Positions 52,267 to 61,939 of a stretch of 64,000 bases of DNA are shown in pieces (the first letter of the stretch is position 1; every line of letters begins with the position of its first letter). The notes under the pieces were generated by a model. The model was not told the DNA's origin, ran no database searches, and saw only the letters and a program-made list of their open reading frames with translations. A program made the translations under genes and the position numbers. Source of the stretch: Parerythrobacter_A sp963761775 (GTDB lineage Bacteria; Pseudomonadota; Alphaproteobacteria; Sphingomonadales; Sphingomonadaceae); assembly GCA_963761775.1 (NCBI GenBank), contig CAVXIF010000011.1, forward strand, positions 186,001 through 250,000. Reading direction: 5' to 3'.

Positions 52267-53981
52267 ACGCTCTGACACTCGAAGGTGCGGTGCGCACGGG
52301 TCGCGCCGATCTTGTTTCCGAACGACTGGATGCGCTCAACATCGCGCGCTTGCGGGTGCTGTGGGTTGCCATCGGCTTTGCTTTCCTGGCCTTGGTCGCC
52401 ATAGTTCGTGTCGCTTATTTTGGCTTCGCCAGCGATGGCGGTCAGGCACGCTCGCTTTCCGCCGGGCTGCCCGATCGTGGTGAGCTGACCGACCGCAACG
52501 GCGTGCCGCTGGCGCGCGCGTTCATGGCGCAATCGCTCCTGTTCAATCCCAAGGCGATGGGCGATCCCGCCAATCCGCTGGTGCGCAGTCCGCAGGATGT
52601 CGCGCGCGAGCTGAAGGCGATCTTTCCCGATATGGACGAGGCGCTGACCGTGCGCCGGTTGCAGCGCACGTCCAGCATCACGCTGCGCCCGCGCGTTCTG
52701 GACGAGGACCGCGAACGCATCAACGATCTGGGCGAGCTGGCGCTGGAAGTGCCGGAGGAGCCGGACCGCAATTATCCGCAAGGCTCGATGGCGGCGCATG
52801 TGCTGGGTTTTGTCAATTCGGCAGGCGACGGGCGCATCGGCATGGAAAAGGTGCTGGATGCGCAGCTGAAAGACCCCGCCATGCGCGGCACGCCGATCCC
52901 GCTCAGCATCGACATACGGGTACAGGGCGCGCTGGAGGACGAACTGCGGCGCGGCATGCTCGCCACCAATGCGATGGGCGCGGCCGGCATTATTCTGGAT
53001 GTCGATACCGGCGAAGTCATGGCGCTCGCCTCGCTGCCCGAATTCAACCCCAACAAGATCGACGCGGCAGGGCAGCAGCACATGTTCAACCGCGTCACCA
53101 ACCAGGTTTACGAGCTGGGTTCTACCTTCAAACCGATCACCGTTGCGGCGGCTATCGATGCGGGCGTGGTGCGCGATTTCGGCTTCCGCTGGGATGCGCG
53201 CCCGATCAAGGTGCAGGGCCGCACCCTGCGCGACAGTCACGATATGGGCCAGTCGCTCAACGTGGCGGAAACGCTGATCCATTCGTCCAACACCACCACC
53301 GCGCGCATCGCTGACGAGCTGGGCGCGACGCGGATGCGCCAGACGCTGATCGATCTGGGCATGAACGACCGTCCGCAGATCGAACTGAACGAAAAGGGTT
53401 TCCCGATCTGGCCGGGCGATGACTGGTCGCGGGTGCGCAACATGACGGTCAGCTACGGGCACGGGGTTGCAGTGACGCCGCTGCATCTCGCCAGCGCCTA
53501 TGCCGCGATGGTCAATGGCGGCGTCTGGCGTCCCGCGACGCTGCACCGGCTGGCCGCGGAGGATGTGCCGGAGGGACGGCGGGTGTTCAAGCCGAGCACC
53601 TCGTCGAGGATGCGCCAGTTGCTGCGGATGATCGCGAAATACGGCACCGGTCGCAAGGCGGACGCGGCAGGCTATCGCGTCGGCGGCAAAACCGGTTCGG
53701 CGGAAAAGCCGACGAAGGGCGGCTATCGCGAAACCTCGCTCATCTCGACCTTTGCGGCGGCATTTCCAATGGACGATCCGCGCTTCGTGATCGTGGTCAT
53801 GCTGGACGAACCCAAAGGCACCACGGCCAGCTCGTTCCAGCGCACGGCGGCGTGGAATGCAGCACCCATCGTAGGCAAGATCGTACCGCGCGTCGGCCCG
53901 CTGATGGGGGTCATGCCGCGTACCGCCGACCACGATATCGACCTGTCCGACCTCGCACCGCTGATCGGGGAGACGCACTGA
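52263..53981 (+). CDS. ftsI: division-specific peptidoglycan transpeptidase (PBP3)
   Basis: 572 residues. One membrane helix near residues 38-56 (VLWVAIGFAFLALVAIVRVAYF), a pedestal domain, then the penicillin-binding domain. Active-site motifs are S287-T-F-K (ELGSTFKPITVAA), S341-S-N (HSSNTT) and K476-T-G (GGKTGSAEKP). It crosslinks septal peptidoglycan with FtsW. The start overlaps ftsL and the stop overlaps murE by one base. Confidence 0.96.
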   Translation: MNALTLEGAVRTGRADLVSERLDALNIARLRVLWVAIGFAFLALVAIVRVAYFGFASDGGQARSLSAGLPDRGELTDRNGVPLARAFMAQSLLFNPKAMGDPANPLVRSPQDVARELKAIFPDMDEALTVRRLQRTSSITLRPRVLDEDRERINDLGELALEVPEEPDRNYPQGSMAAHVLGFVNSAGDGRIGMEKVLDAQLKDPAMRGTPIPLSIDIRVQGALEDELRRGMLATNAMGAAGIILDVDTGEVMALASLPEFNPNKIDAAGQQHMFNRVTNQVYELGSTFKPITVAAAIDAGVVRDFGFRWDARPIKVQGRTLRDSHDMGQSLNVAETLIHSSNTTTARIADELGATRMRQTLIDLGMNDRPQIELNEKGFPIWPGDDWSRVRNMTVSYGHGVAVTPLHLASAYAAMVNGGVWRPATLHRLAAEDVPEGRRVFKPSTSSRMRQLLRMIAKYGTGRKADAAGYRVGGKTGSAEKPTKGGYRETSLISTFAAAFPMDDPRFVIVVMLDEPKGTTASSFQRTAAWNAAPIVGKIVPRVGPLMGVMPRTADHDIDLSDLAPLIGETH

Positions 53982-55492
53982 TGCGCCTTGCCCGGATTGC
54001 TGCACAGGCGGAAATTGCGCTGCCAGACGGTACGGATGCAGAGGCGCGCGTTACCGGCTTTGCGATAGACCATCGCAAGGTTGCGCCGGGCACTGTGTTC
54101 GGTGCGTTTCGCGGCGCGGTCGCGAACGGCGAGGATTACATTTCCGCCGCCATCGACGCAGGCGCAATCGCGGTCGTCGCCCGCCCCGAAGCGCCGGTGT
54201 CGGGTGTGGCGCATATCGCCGATGCCGAGCCGCGGCGCGCTTTTGCCCGCCTCGCTGCGCAGTTTTTTACCCCTGTGCCCGAAACCGTGCTCGCCGTAAC
54301 CGGCACCAACGGCAAGACCTCAACAGTCGAAATGGTGCGGCAGATCTGGCGCATGTCGGGCCATCACGCCGCCAGCATCGGCACGCTTGGTGTCACCACG
54401 CCGGACGAAAGCGTTTCGACCGGGTTGACATCGCCCGATATCGTCACGTTTCTGGGCAATATGGGCGGTCTGGCGCGCGAAGGGGTGACGCACGTGGCCT
54501 ATGAAGCGTCGAGCCACGGGCTGGCGCAGTATCGCAACGAGGGGCCGCGCGTTGCGGCGGCAGGCTTCACCAATTTTAGCCGCGACCACCTCGATTATCA
54601 TGCGGACATGGAAGATTACTTCGCGGCCAAGATGCGCCTGTTCGACGAGGTTGTGGACGGAAATGGCACGGCTGTCGTCTGGTGCCCCGATGCGAGCGGG
54701 GACGACTGGGCGGCGCGGGTCATCGGGCACGCGCGCAAACGCAATCTGCGCGTGCTCAAGGTCGGCGTATGGGATGGCGCGGCGGAGGCTGGAGACGAGA
54801 CCGGTATCCGCCTGGTGTCCCATACGCCAACCCGGCTGGGCCAGACGCTCGAACTGCGCCACGGCGATACCGATTATACCGTCGCACTGCCGCTGATCGG
54901 GGCATATCAAGCGGCGAATGCGCTGGTTGCTGCGGGGCTGGTCCTGGCGACGGGTGGCGAGGCGCGCCTGACGTTCGATGCGATGGCGCGTTTGCAGCCG
55001 GTGCGCGGACGGCTGGAGCGTGCCGCAATTCTTGCATGCGGTGCCCCGGTCTATGTCGATTACGCGCATACGCCGGATGCGCTGGCGGCGGCGATTGCTG
55101 CGCTGCGTCCACATGTGGCGGGACGGCTGATCGTGGTATTCGGCGCAGGCGGTGATCGCGATCACGGCAAGCGCGGGCCGATGGGCGCGATTGCCGCGGA
55201 ACATGCCGACATCGCTATCGTGACCGACGACAACCCGCGTGGCGAAGACCCTGCCGCCATCCGCGCGGCAATCAAGGCCGGCGGTAAGTCGCCAATCGAG
55301 GAAATCGGAGACCGCCGCGCCGCTATCGATCACGCCGTCGGCATCGCCCGTGCCGAAGACATCGTGCTGGTTGCGGGCAAAGGTCACGAACAGGGCCAGA
55401 TTACCGGTTCCGGAGACATGATGCAGACGCTGCCCTTCAACGATGTCGAGGTGGTGCGCGAAGCAGCCGCCCGGTATGGAGCTGATACCTGA
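53981..55492 (+). CDS. murE: UDP-MurNAc-tripeptide synthetase (meso-DAP adding)
   Basis: 503 residues. ATP-dependent ligase adding meso-diaminopimelate to UDP-MurNAc-dipeptide. P-loop AVTGTNGKTST is at about residue 107. The DNPRGEDP motif (TDDNPRGEDPAAIR), specific for DAP-adding MurE, is present; the carbamylated lysine is expected in the middle domain. The start ATG shares a base with the ftsI stop. Confidence 0.96.
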   Translation: MRLARIAAQAEIALPDGTDAEARVTGFAIDHRKVAPGTVFGAFRGAVANGEDYISAAIDAGAIAVVARPEAPVSGVAHIADAEPRRAFARLAAQFFTPVPETVLAVTGTNGKTSTVEMVRQIWRMSGHHAASIGTLGVTTPDESVSTGLTSPDIVTFLGNMGGLAREGVTHVAYEASSHGLAQYRNEGPRVAAAGFTNFSRDHLDYHADMEDYFAAKMRLFDEVVDGNGTAVVWCPDASGDDWAARVIGHARKRNLRVLKVGVWDGAAEAGDETGIRLVSHTPTRLGQTLELRHGDTDYTVALPLIGAYQAANALVAAGLVLATGGEARLTFDAMARLQPVRGRLERAAILACGAPVYVDYAHTPDALAAAIAALRPHVAGRLIVVFGAGGDRDHGKRGPMGAIAAEHADIAIVTDDNPRGEDPAAIRAAIKAGGKSPIEEIGDRRAAIDHAVGIARAEDIVLVAGKGHEQGQITGSGDMMQTLPFNDVEVVREAAARYGADT

Positions 55493-57009
55493 TGGCCTCA
55501 CACCCCCTTTTGCGCCAATGGCCCGCATCCGCCCGCGACACGCTGCCGCTGGCGCTGTGGTCCGCTGCGGAAATCGCTGCCGCAACCGGCGGAACGGCGT
55601 CGAGCGACTTCCAGTGCGGCGGCGTCGAGATTGACAGCCGCGATGTGCGCGAGGGCGACCTGTTCTTCGCCCTGAAAGGCGAGGCGATGGACGGCCACCG
55701 CTTCCTCGACAGCGCGTTTGCCAATGGGGCCGCCGCAGCCGTGGTGGACCGGCCTATCGCGCAACCGCATGTCCTCGTTGCAAACACGAATGCTGCGCTG
55801 GAATTGCTTGCTACGGCATCGCGCAATCGTGGCAGCGCGCGGCGCATCGCAGTGACCGGATCGGTCGGTAAGACCGGTGTAAAAGAAGCCCTCTTCGCCG
55901 CGCTCGACCGCAGCAGCCACGGCGCGACGCATCGTTCGGTGCGCAGTTACAACAACCATGTCGGCGTGCCGCTCAGCCTTGCTAGAATGCCCGCGCGCAG
56001 CCGCTATGGCGTATTCGAGATGGGCATGAACCATGCGGGCGAGATCGCGGGGCTGACGAAGCATGTGCAGCCGCATGTGGCTCTCATCACCACCATCGCG
56101 CCCGCCCATATCGAGAATTTGGGCAGCATCGAAGCGATTGCCGACGCCAAGGCCGAGATTTTCGACGGGCTGGTGGCGGGCGGTCATGCCGTCATCCCGG
56201 CCGACAGCGACCAGTTCGAGCAGTTGTGCGATGCGGCAAAAGCAAAGGGTGCCAAGATCGTTTCGTTCGGACGCAGCGCCCATGCCGATGTGCGTTTGCT
56301 CGATGCCATTCAGGTGCCGACCGGCAGGTCGCTGGTAACGGCGGAACTGGGCGCGGCAGCGGGCAATATGCGCCTGTGTTATGAAGTCGCGGCACCCGGC
56401 GACCACTGGATCGACAATTCGCTGGCGGTGATGGCCTGCGTGCAGGCTGTCGGCGGCGATCTGGGCGCGGCGGGACTGGCGCTGGCGGAAATGGGCGGGC
56501 TGAAGGGCCGCGGGGCACGCCACCGTTTCGCGGTCGCTGGCGGCCATGCCGTGCTGATGGATGAAAGCTACAACGCCAACCCCGCCTCAATGCGCGCGAC
56601 ACTGGCGCAATTGGGCCAGACGCCAGCGCACCGCCGCATCGCGGTGTTGGGCAGTATGAAGGAATTGGGCGATTTCAGCCGCCGCTTCCACCAGCAACTT
56701 GCCGAACCGCTGGCCGCCGCACGCGTGGATTTTGCGGTGCTGGTCGGCGAAGACATGCGCAGCCTCGCCGCGCATTTGGGGAAAGGCGCGGGCGGTGCGC
56801 TTGTCGGTGGCCTCAGCTTCGCCCATTGCGATGGTCCCGTCGATGCGATTGCGGCGCTGGACGAATTCGGCCTGACCGCAGGGGATGCGGTGCTGGTGAA
56901 GGGTTCCAATTCCGTCGGGCTGAGCGCGGTGGTGGACCACTTTACCGCACCCGGAACGCAGGCCGGTGCGGGGCAGGACGCAGGACAAATTATGGGCCGG
57001 GATGGCTGA
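55492..57009 (+). CDS. murF: UDP-MurNAc-tripeptide:D-Ala-D-Ala ligase
   Basis: 505 residues. Adds D-Ala-D-Ala to complete the UDP-MurNAc-pentapeptide. P-loop AVTGSVGKTGVKEAL is at about residue 124, and MGMNHAGEI and DESYNANPASM are typical of MurF. A GAGQDAGQI-type tail closes it. It overlaps murE by one base (TGATGG) and is immediately followed by mraY. Confidence 0.95.
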   Translation: MASHPLLRQWPASARDTLPLALWSAAEIAAATGGTASSDFQCGGVEIDSRDVREGDLFFALKGEAMDGHRFLDSAFANGAAAAVVDRPIAQPHVLVANTNAALELLATASRNRGSARRIAVTGSVGKTGVKEALFAALDRSSHGATHRSVRSYNNHVGVPLSLARMPARSRYGVFEMGMNHAGEIAGLTKHVQPHVALITTIAPAHIENLGSIEAIADAKAEIFDGLVAGGHAVIPADSDQFEQLCDAAKAKGAKIVSFGRSAHADVRLLDAIQVPTGRSLVTAELGAAAGNMRLCYEVAAPGDHWIDNSLAVMACVQAVGGDLGAAGLALAEMGGLKGRGARHRFAVAGGHAVLMDESYNANPASMRATLAQLGQTPAHRRIAVLGSMKELGDFSRRFHQQLAEPLAAARVDFAVLVGEDMRSLAAHLGKGAGGALVGGLSFAHCDGPVDAIAALDEFGLTAGDAVLVKGSNSVGLSAVVDHFTAPGTQAGAGQDAGQIMGRDG

Positions 57010-58080
57010 ATGCTGTATCTGATTGCCGAATGGGCCGGGTTCGAAGGGTTGTTCAACCTCGTCCGCTATCAGACGTTTCGCGCCGGGGCGACGCTGATGA
57101 CGGCGCTGGTGGTCGGCCTGATCATCGGGCCACGTTTCATCAACATGCTACGGGTGCGGCAGGGCAAAGGCCAACCGATCCGCGAGGACGGGCCGCAGAC
57201 GCATCTTGCAAAGCGCGGCACGCCGACGATGGGTGGCCTGATGATGCTGATCGCGCTCAGCGTTGCCATGATGTTGTGGATGGACCCGCGCAATATCTAT
57301 GTCTGGGCTTGCCTCGCCGTAACGCTGGGCTTTGGCATCATCGGGTTTCTCGACGATTACGACAAGGTTACGAAGGCTAGCCACAAGGGCGTTTCCGGCA
57401 AGGTCCGGTTGCTGGGTGAATTCGCCGTGGCGGGCGTCGCCAGCTATCTCATCGTCAGCCAGATCAACACCAATCTCTACATCCCCTTCCTGTCCGGCGT
57501 GTCGATCCCGCTGGGGCCGTTCTATTACGTGTTCGCCGCGGTGGTCATTGTGGGCGCGGGCAATGCGGTGAACCTGACCGACGGGCTGGACGGACTGGCA
57601 ACGATGCCGGTCATCGTAGCGGCGGGCACATTCGCCATTATCGCCTACCTCGTCGGGCGTGTGGACTACTCCGCCTATCTCGGCATCCCGCACGTGCCGG
57701 GCGCGGGGGAGTTGGCGATATTATGCACCGGCATAATGGGGGCGGGTCTGGCGTTTCTGTGGTTCAACGCGCCGCCCGCCGCCGTGTTCATGGGCGACAC
57801 CGGCAGCCTTGCCTTGGGCGGGGCGCTGGGTGCCATTGCAGTGGCGAGCCATCACGAGATCGTGCTGGGTATCGTCGGCGGCCTGTTCGTGGCGGAGGCG
57901 CTGTCGGTCATCATTCAGGTCTTCTGGTTCAAGCGGACGGGCAAACGCATTTTCAAGATGGCCCCCATTCATCATCATTTCGAACAGAAAGGCTGGGCGG
58001 AATCCACGGTTGTCGTGCGGTTCTGGATCATTTCCATCATCCTGGCGCTGCTGGGTCTGGCCACGTTGAAACTACGGTGA
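57010..58080 (+). CDS. mraY: phospho-N-acetylmuramoyl-pentapeptide-transferase
   Basis: 356 residues, about ten membrane helices. Transfers phospho-MurNAc-pentapeptide to undecaprenyl phosphate, giving lipid I. GTPTMGGLMML, FLDDYDKV, NLTDGLDGL and the HHHFE segment (APIHHHFEQKGW) are the MraY signatures, with the catalytic aspartates in FLDDYD and NLTDG. It starts at the base after the murF stop and overlaps murD. Confidence 0.97.
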   Translation: MLYLIAEWAGFEGLFNLVRYQTFRAGATLMTALVVGLIIGPRFINMLRVRQGKGQPIREDGPQTHLAKRGTPTMGGLMMLIALSVAMMLWMDPRNIYVWACLAVTLGFGIIGFLDDYDKVTKASHKGVSGKVRLLGEFAVAGVASYLIVSQINTNLYIPFLSGVSIPLGPFYYVFAAVVIVGAGNAVNLTDGLDGLATMPVIVAAGTFAIIAYLVGRVDYSAYLGIPHVPGAGELAILCTGIMGAGLAFLWFNAPPAAVFMGDTGSLALGGALGAIAVASHHEIVLGIVGGLFVAEALSVIIQVFWFKRTGKRIFKMAPIHHHFEQKGWAESTVVVRFWIISIILALLGLATLKLR

Positions 58081-59459
58081 TGCCCGGCGATGCCTTTCGC
58101 GGCAAACGCTATGCAGTGCTAGGCCTTGCGCGGTCCGGGCTGGCGGCGGCGCAATGCCTGTTGGCGAGCGGTGCGCAGGTCACAGCGTGGGACCGGCAGG
58201 AGGAGGCACGCGACACGCTGGCAACACAATGCAGCGATGCCGCTGCGCTGGACTTTGCCGACCCGCTGGAGATCGACCTTGCAGGCTATGCCGCGATCGT
58301 CGTGTCGCCTGGCGTGCCGTTGAATACCCACCCGATCGCGACGCGTGCCATGTTGGCCGAAGTGCCCGTTATCGGCGATATCGAACTGTTTGCGCAGCTT
58401 CGCGGTTCCCTGCCCGCGCACCGCGTGGTCGGCATTACCGGTACGAATGGCAAATCGACAACCACCGCGCTGCTCCACCATATCGTGAAGCAAGCGGGCC
58501 TGCCGACCCTGATGGGTGGCAATATCGGCGAGGCGATACTGGCGCAGACGCCGTTGCCCGAAGGCGGCATCTATGTTCTGGAACTGTCGAGCTACCAGAT
58601 CGACCTGACGCGCCAGCTGGATTGCGAAGTCGCGGTGCTGCTCAATATCTCCCCCGACCATCTGGATCGGTATGACGGGATGGACGCCTATACGGCATCG
58701 AAATTGCGGCTGTTTGCGATGCAAACCGAAGGCGGCGATGCGGTGTTGCCCGCGAACTACCTGAACGAAGGCGCGCATCTGGCGTCCGGTGTTGCTGGTC
58801 ATGCGATAGAAAGGGCTTTCGACGGCGCGATTGCGACCGACGAACAACCCGACTGGCCTTCGCTTCAGGGCCCGCACAATCTCGAGAATGCAGGCGCGGC
58901 CATCGCGGTCTGTCGGATACTTGGCCTGTCCGACGCGCAAATCCGGCAGGGCTTGCGCAGCTTTGCTGGGTTGCCGCACCGCATGGAACGGTTGGGCGAG
59001 CATGGCGGCGTGCTGTTCGTCAACGATTCCAAGGCAACCAATCCGGCATCCTGCGCGCCTGCGCTGGCGGCCTTTCCCGCTGCCCCCGACACCCGCATCC
59101 GCTGGATAGTGGGTGGTCTGGCCAAGGAAGACGGGCTGGGCGAATGTGCGCAGCACCTCGGCAATATCGCCAGCGCCTACACCATCGGCGAGGCCGGGCC
59201 GCGCTTCGCCGAGTTGCTGGAACCGTATGTGCCGGTGGTGCGCGCAGAGATGCTGTGCGAGGCGGTTTCGCGCGCCATTGCCGATGCAAAACCGGGCGAT
59301 GTCGTGCTGCTGTCGCCGGCGTGCGCCAGCTTCGACCAGTTCCGCGATTACGAAAAACGCGGGCAGTATTTCGCGCAACTGGTCGCGCTCGCCGCCGGCA
59401 ACGCTGTTCCCGCTTCGGGTGCCGACCTGTGCAATGCCGCCACCGGAGGCGCACGATGA
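58080..59459 (+). CDS. murD: UDP-MurNAc-L-Ala:D-Glu ligase
   Basis: 459 residues. Adds D-glutamate to UDP-MurNAc-L-Ala. N-terminal Rossmann segment VLGLARSGLAAAQ, P-loop GITGTNGKSTTTAL, ELSSYQID and NISPDHLDRY, and C-terminal FVNDSKATNP are diagnostic. It overlaps the mraY stop by one base and ftsW by four. The late WIVGGLAKEDGL loop is also family-typical. Confidence 0.96.
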   Translation: MPGDAFRGKRYAVLGLARSGLAAAQCLLASGAQVTAWDRQEEARDTLATQCSDAAALDFADPLEIDLAGYAAIVVSPGVPLNTHPIATRAMLAEVPVIGDIELFAQLRGSLPAHRVVGITGTNGKSTTTALLHHIVKQAGLPTLMGGNIGEAILAQTPLPEGGIYVLELSSYQIDLTRQLDCEVAVLLNISPDHLDRYDGMDAYTASKLRLFAMQTEGGDAVLPANYLNEGAHLASGVAGHAIERAFDGAIATDEQPDWPSLQGPHNLENAGAAIAVCRILGLSDAQIRQGLRSFAGLPHRMERLGEHGGVLFVNDSKATNPASCAPALAAFPAAPDTRIRWIVGGLAKEDGLGECAQHLGNIASAYTIGEAGPRFAELLEPYVPVVRAEMLCEAVSRAIADAKPGDVVLLSPACASFDQFRDYEKRGQYFAQLVALAAGNAVPASGADLCNAATGGAR

Positions 59460-60721
59460 GCGCCCCGTCAGCAGACCGCATTCCGCTGGACCGGTACGCC
59501 CGGCAGACCCGCGCCAATGCGCCTGCGCATGGGGCGACGCCGACGCCTGGTGGCGCTTGGCATAACGATTTTCGGATCTGGCGGCGCGAGATCGACTTGT
59601 GGCTGCTGGGGCTGGTCCTGCTGCTGATGTTCGGCGGCACCATTGCCGTCGCGACCGCCTCCCCCGCCAGCGCGGCGCGTCTTTCCACCGACGACACGCA
59701 ACTGCCCGGGCTGTATTTTTTCTGGAAGCATATCGGGTTCCAGATTGCCGGGATCATCGCAATGCTGGGCGCGTCCTTGCTGACCCGCGACAATGCCCGC
59801 CGTGTGGGCGTTATGTTGGCGGCGGCGATGCTGGTCCTGCTGCTGCTGGTGCCCTTCATCGGCTATGAAGTGAATGGCGCCAAGCGGTGGATCCGTTTTG
59901 GCATGGGCATCCAGCCGTCCGAGTTTCTGAAGCCCGGTTTCGCCATCGCGCTGGCATGGGTGCTGAGCTGGCGCCTGCGTGATCCGGACCTGCCGGTGAT
60001 CCGCGTTGCCACGCTGGGAATGGCGCTGGTCGTCGTGCCGCTGGTATTCCAGCCCAACCTTGGTGCAGCGGTACTGTTCACCGGCGTCTGGCTGACGCTG
60101 ATTCTGCTGGCGGGCGCGCCCATCCGCGCCATCGGCGCAGCGGTAGCGCTTGGTATTGCGGCGCTGACCACCCTGTATTTCTTTTACGACAACATGCGGC
60201 ATCGCATCGAAGCATATTTCGGTGGTGGTTCGGAATTCGATCAGGTCAATACGGCGGCACGGACGCTGTTGTCAGGCGGCTGGTCGGGCACCGGCATGTG
60301 GCTGGGAGAAGCGAAGAACCGCCTGCCCGAAGCACACACGGACTACATCTTTTCGGTCATCGGCGAGGAATTCGGGCTGATAGCCTGCGCGGCTCTGGTC
60401 ATTATGTACGCGGCCATAATCCTGCGGGTGCTGGTGCGGCTGGCGGATGAGGAAAACCTGTTTGTCCTGTTGGCGGGGGCAGGGCTGGTGACGCAGCTTG
60501 GTGGGCAGGCGTTCATCAACATACTGGTCAATCTGCAACTGCTGCCGTCCAAGGGCATGACGCTGCCGCTGGTTTCCTATGGCGGGTCGTCCACTATCGC
60601 GGTGTGCCTTGCCGTCGGCCTGCTGCTGGCGATTACACGCCGCAATCCGTATCTGGGCAAGCGGACACCGGGATTGCGTGCTATCATGGCTGACCACCGC
60701 GCGGACAGGAGCACGCCATGA
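59456..60721 (+). CDS. ftsW: septal peptidoglycan glycosyltransferase FtsW
   Basis: 421 residues, SEDS family, about ten membrane helices. Polymerises glycan strands at the septum with FtsI. NGAKRWIRFG, IQPSEFLKP, PNLGAAVLF, EAHTDYIFSVIGEEFGL and the C-terminal LPLVSYGGSST are SEDS hallmarks; the catalytic aspartate is in the HTDYIF motif. The start ATG overlaps the murD stop and the stop overlaps murG. Confidence 0.96.
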   Translation: MSAPSADRIPLDRYARQTRANAPAHGATPTPGGAWHNDFRIWRREIDLWLLGLVLLLMFGGTIAVATASPASAARLSTDDTQLPGLYFFWKHIGFQIAGIIAMLGASLLTRDNARRVGVMLAAAMLVLLLLVPFIGYEVNGAKRWIRFGMGIQPSEFLKPGFAIALAWVLSWRLRDPDLPVIRVATLGMALVVVPLVFQPNLGAAVLFTGVWLTLILLAGAPIRAIGAAVALGIAALTTLYFFYDNMRHRIEAYFGGGSEFDQVNTAARTLLSGGWSGTGMWLGEAKNRLPEAHTDYIFSVIGEEFGLIACAALVIMYAAIILRVLVRLADEENLFVLLAGAGLVTQLGGQAFINILVNLQLLPSKGMTLPLVSYGGSSTIAVCLAVGLLLAITRRNPYLGKRTPGLRAIMADHRADRSTP

Positions 60722-61929
60722 CCACTAGCAAGAATGCAAGCGCCAGCCGCCATTTCGTGCTGGCGGCAGGCGGCACCGGCGGGCATCTGATCCCGGCGTT
60801 CGCCTTGGCGAGCGAGCTTGAGCGACGCGGGCACCACGTTGCGCTGATTACGGACGAGCGCGGGGCCGCCATTCCCGGCAAGCCCGATTTCCTGCCCGCC
60901 CACGTCCTGCCCGCAGGCCGCTTCGGCAAAAATCCGCTGAGCTGGTTCGGCGCGATACGCGCGGTATGGCAAGGGCGCACAATGGCGCTGCGTTTGTTCG
61001 ACAGCTTCGCGCCGGTTGCGGTGGTCGGTTTTGGCGGATACCCGGCGCTGCCTGCGCTGCTCGCATCGACCTCGGCCGGGGTACCCAGCGTCGTACATGA
61101 ACAGAACGCAGTGCTGGGCCGTGTCAACCGCCTTCTGGCGGGCCGCGTGCAGGCCATCGCCACCGCCTATCCCAAGGTCGCGCGGCTGAAAGCGAAGTTC
61201 GCGGACAAGGTGGCACTGGTCGGCAATCCGGTGCGGCATGGTGTCCTGTCCTTGCGCGACGAGCCGTTCCCCGCCTTCACCGAAGACGGTTTGCTGCGCG
61301 TGCTGGTCACCGGTGGCAGCCAGGGCGCGCGGGTGCTGAGCGAAGTGGTGCCCGACGGGCTTGCCATGTTGCCTCCCGCCATTCGCAGCCGTTTGCAGGT
61401 GACACAGCAATGCCGGGCCGAGGACATCGACGCTGTTCGCCAACGCTATCGCAGCCATGATATCCCCGCCGAACTGGCGACCTATTTCGATAACATGTCC
61501 GCGCGTCTCGCTGATGCCCACCTGTTCATCGGGCGGGCAGGTGCTTCCACCATTGCCGAGCTGACGGCCGTGGGCCGTCCCGCCATCCTGATCCCGCTGC
61601 CCATCGCAACCGACGATCACCAGGCGGCCAATACGCGCGAGATGGTGAAGCAGGGCGGCGCGCGCATGATCCGCCAGCCCGCCTTCACCGCCGCCGAACT
61701 GGCCAAGCAGATTCAGGCGATGGCGCAGCATCCCGAGACGCTTGCCACCGCTGCCCATGCCGCCTGGAATTGCGGTCGGCCCGACGCGGTGAAGGACCTT
61801 GCCGACCTCGTCGAAAGTTTCGGCGGGGGCGAGCTGATGGATGTGATCCGCGTCGGCGGGAACAATGCGCGCGGCGCGACACAGGGTGTCGTGGCCGGAC
61901 AGGGCGCAGCGCGGGATGGCGCGGAATGA
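60718..61929 (+). CDS. murG: lipid II synthase (GlcNAc transferase MurG)
   Basis: 403 residues, GT28 glycosyltransferase adding GlcNAc to lipid I. The N-terminal loop AAGGTGGHLIPAFALA and middle VHEQNAVLGRVNRLLA match MurG. VTGGSQGARVLSEVVP and GRAGASTIAELTAVGRPAILIPLPIATDDHQ are the UDP-GlcNAc binding motifs. An Ala/Gly-rich tail of about 35 residues is extra. It overlaps ftsW by 4 bases. Confidence 0.96.
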   Translation: MTTSKNASASRHFVLAAGGTGGHLIPAFALASELERRGHHVALITDERGAAIPGKPDFLPAHVLPAGRFGKNPLSWFGAIRAVWQGRTMALRLFDSFAPVAVVGFGGYPALPALLASTSAGVPSVVHEQNAVLGRVNRLLAGRVQAIATAYPKVARLKAKFADKVALVGNPVRHGVLSLRDEPFPAFTEDGLLRVLVTGGSQGARVLSEVVPDGLAMLPPAIRSRLQVTQQCRAEDIDAVRQRYRSHDIPAELATYFDNMSARLADAHLFIGRAGASTIAELTAVGRPAILIPLPIATDDHQAANTREMVKQGGARMIRQPAFTAAELAKQIQAMAQHPETLATAAHAAWNCGRPDAVKDLADLVESFGGGELMDVIRVGGNNARGATQGVVAGQGAARDGAE

Positions 61930-61939
61930 CGGGCGTTCG

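Noticed and set aside
51978..54005. 675-codon minus-strand open frame
   Set aside because: It is antisense to ftsL/ftsI, and the residue composition is His/Arg/Ala-rich shadow sequence.
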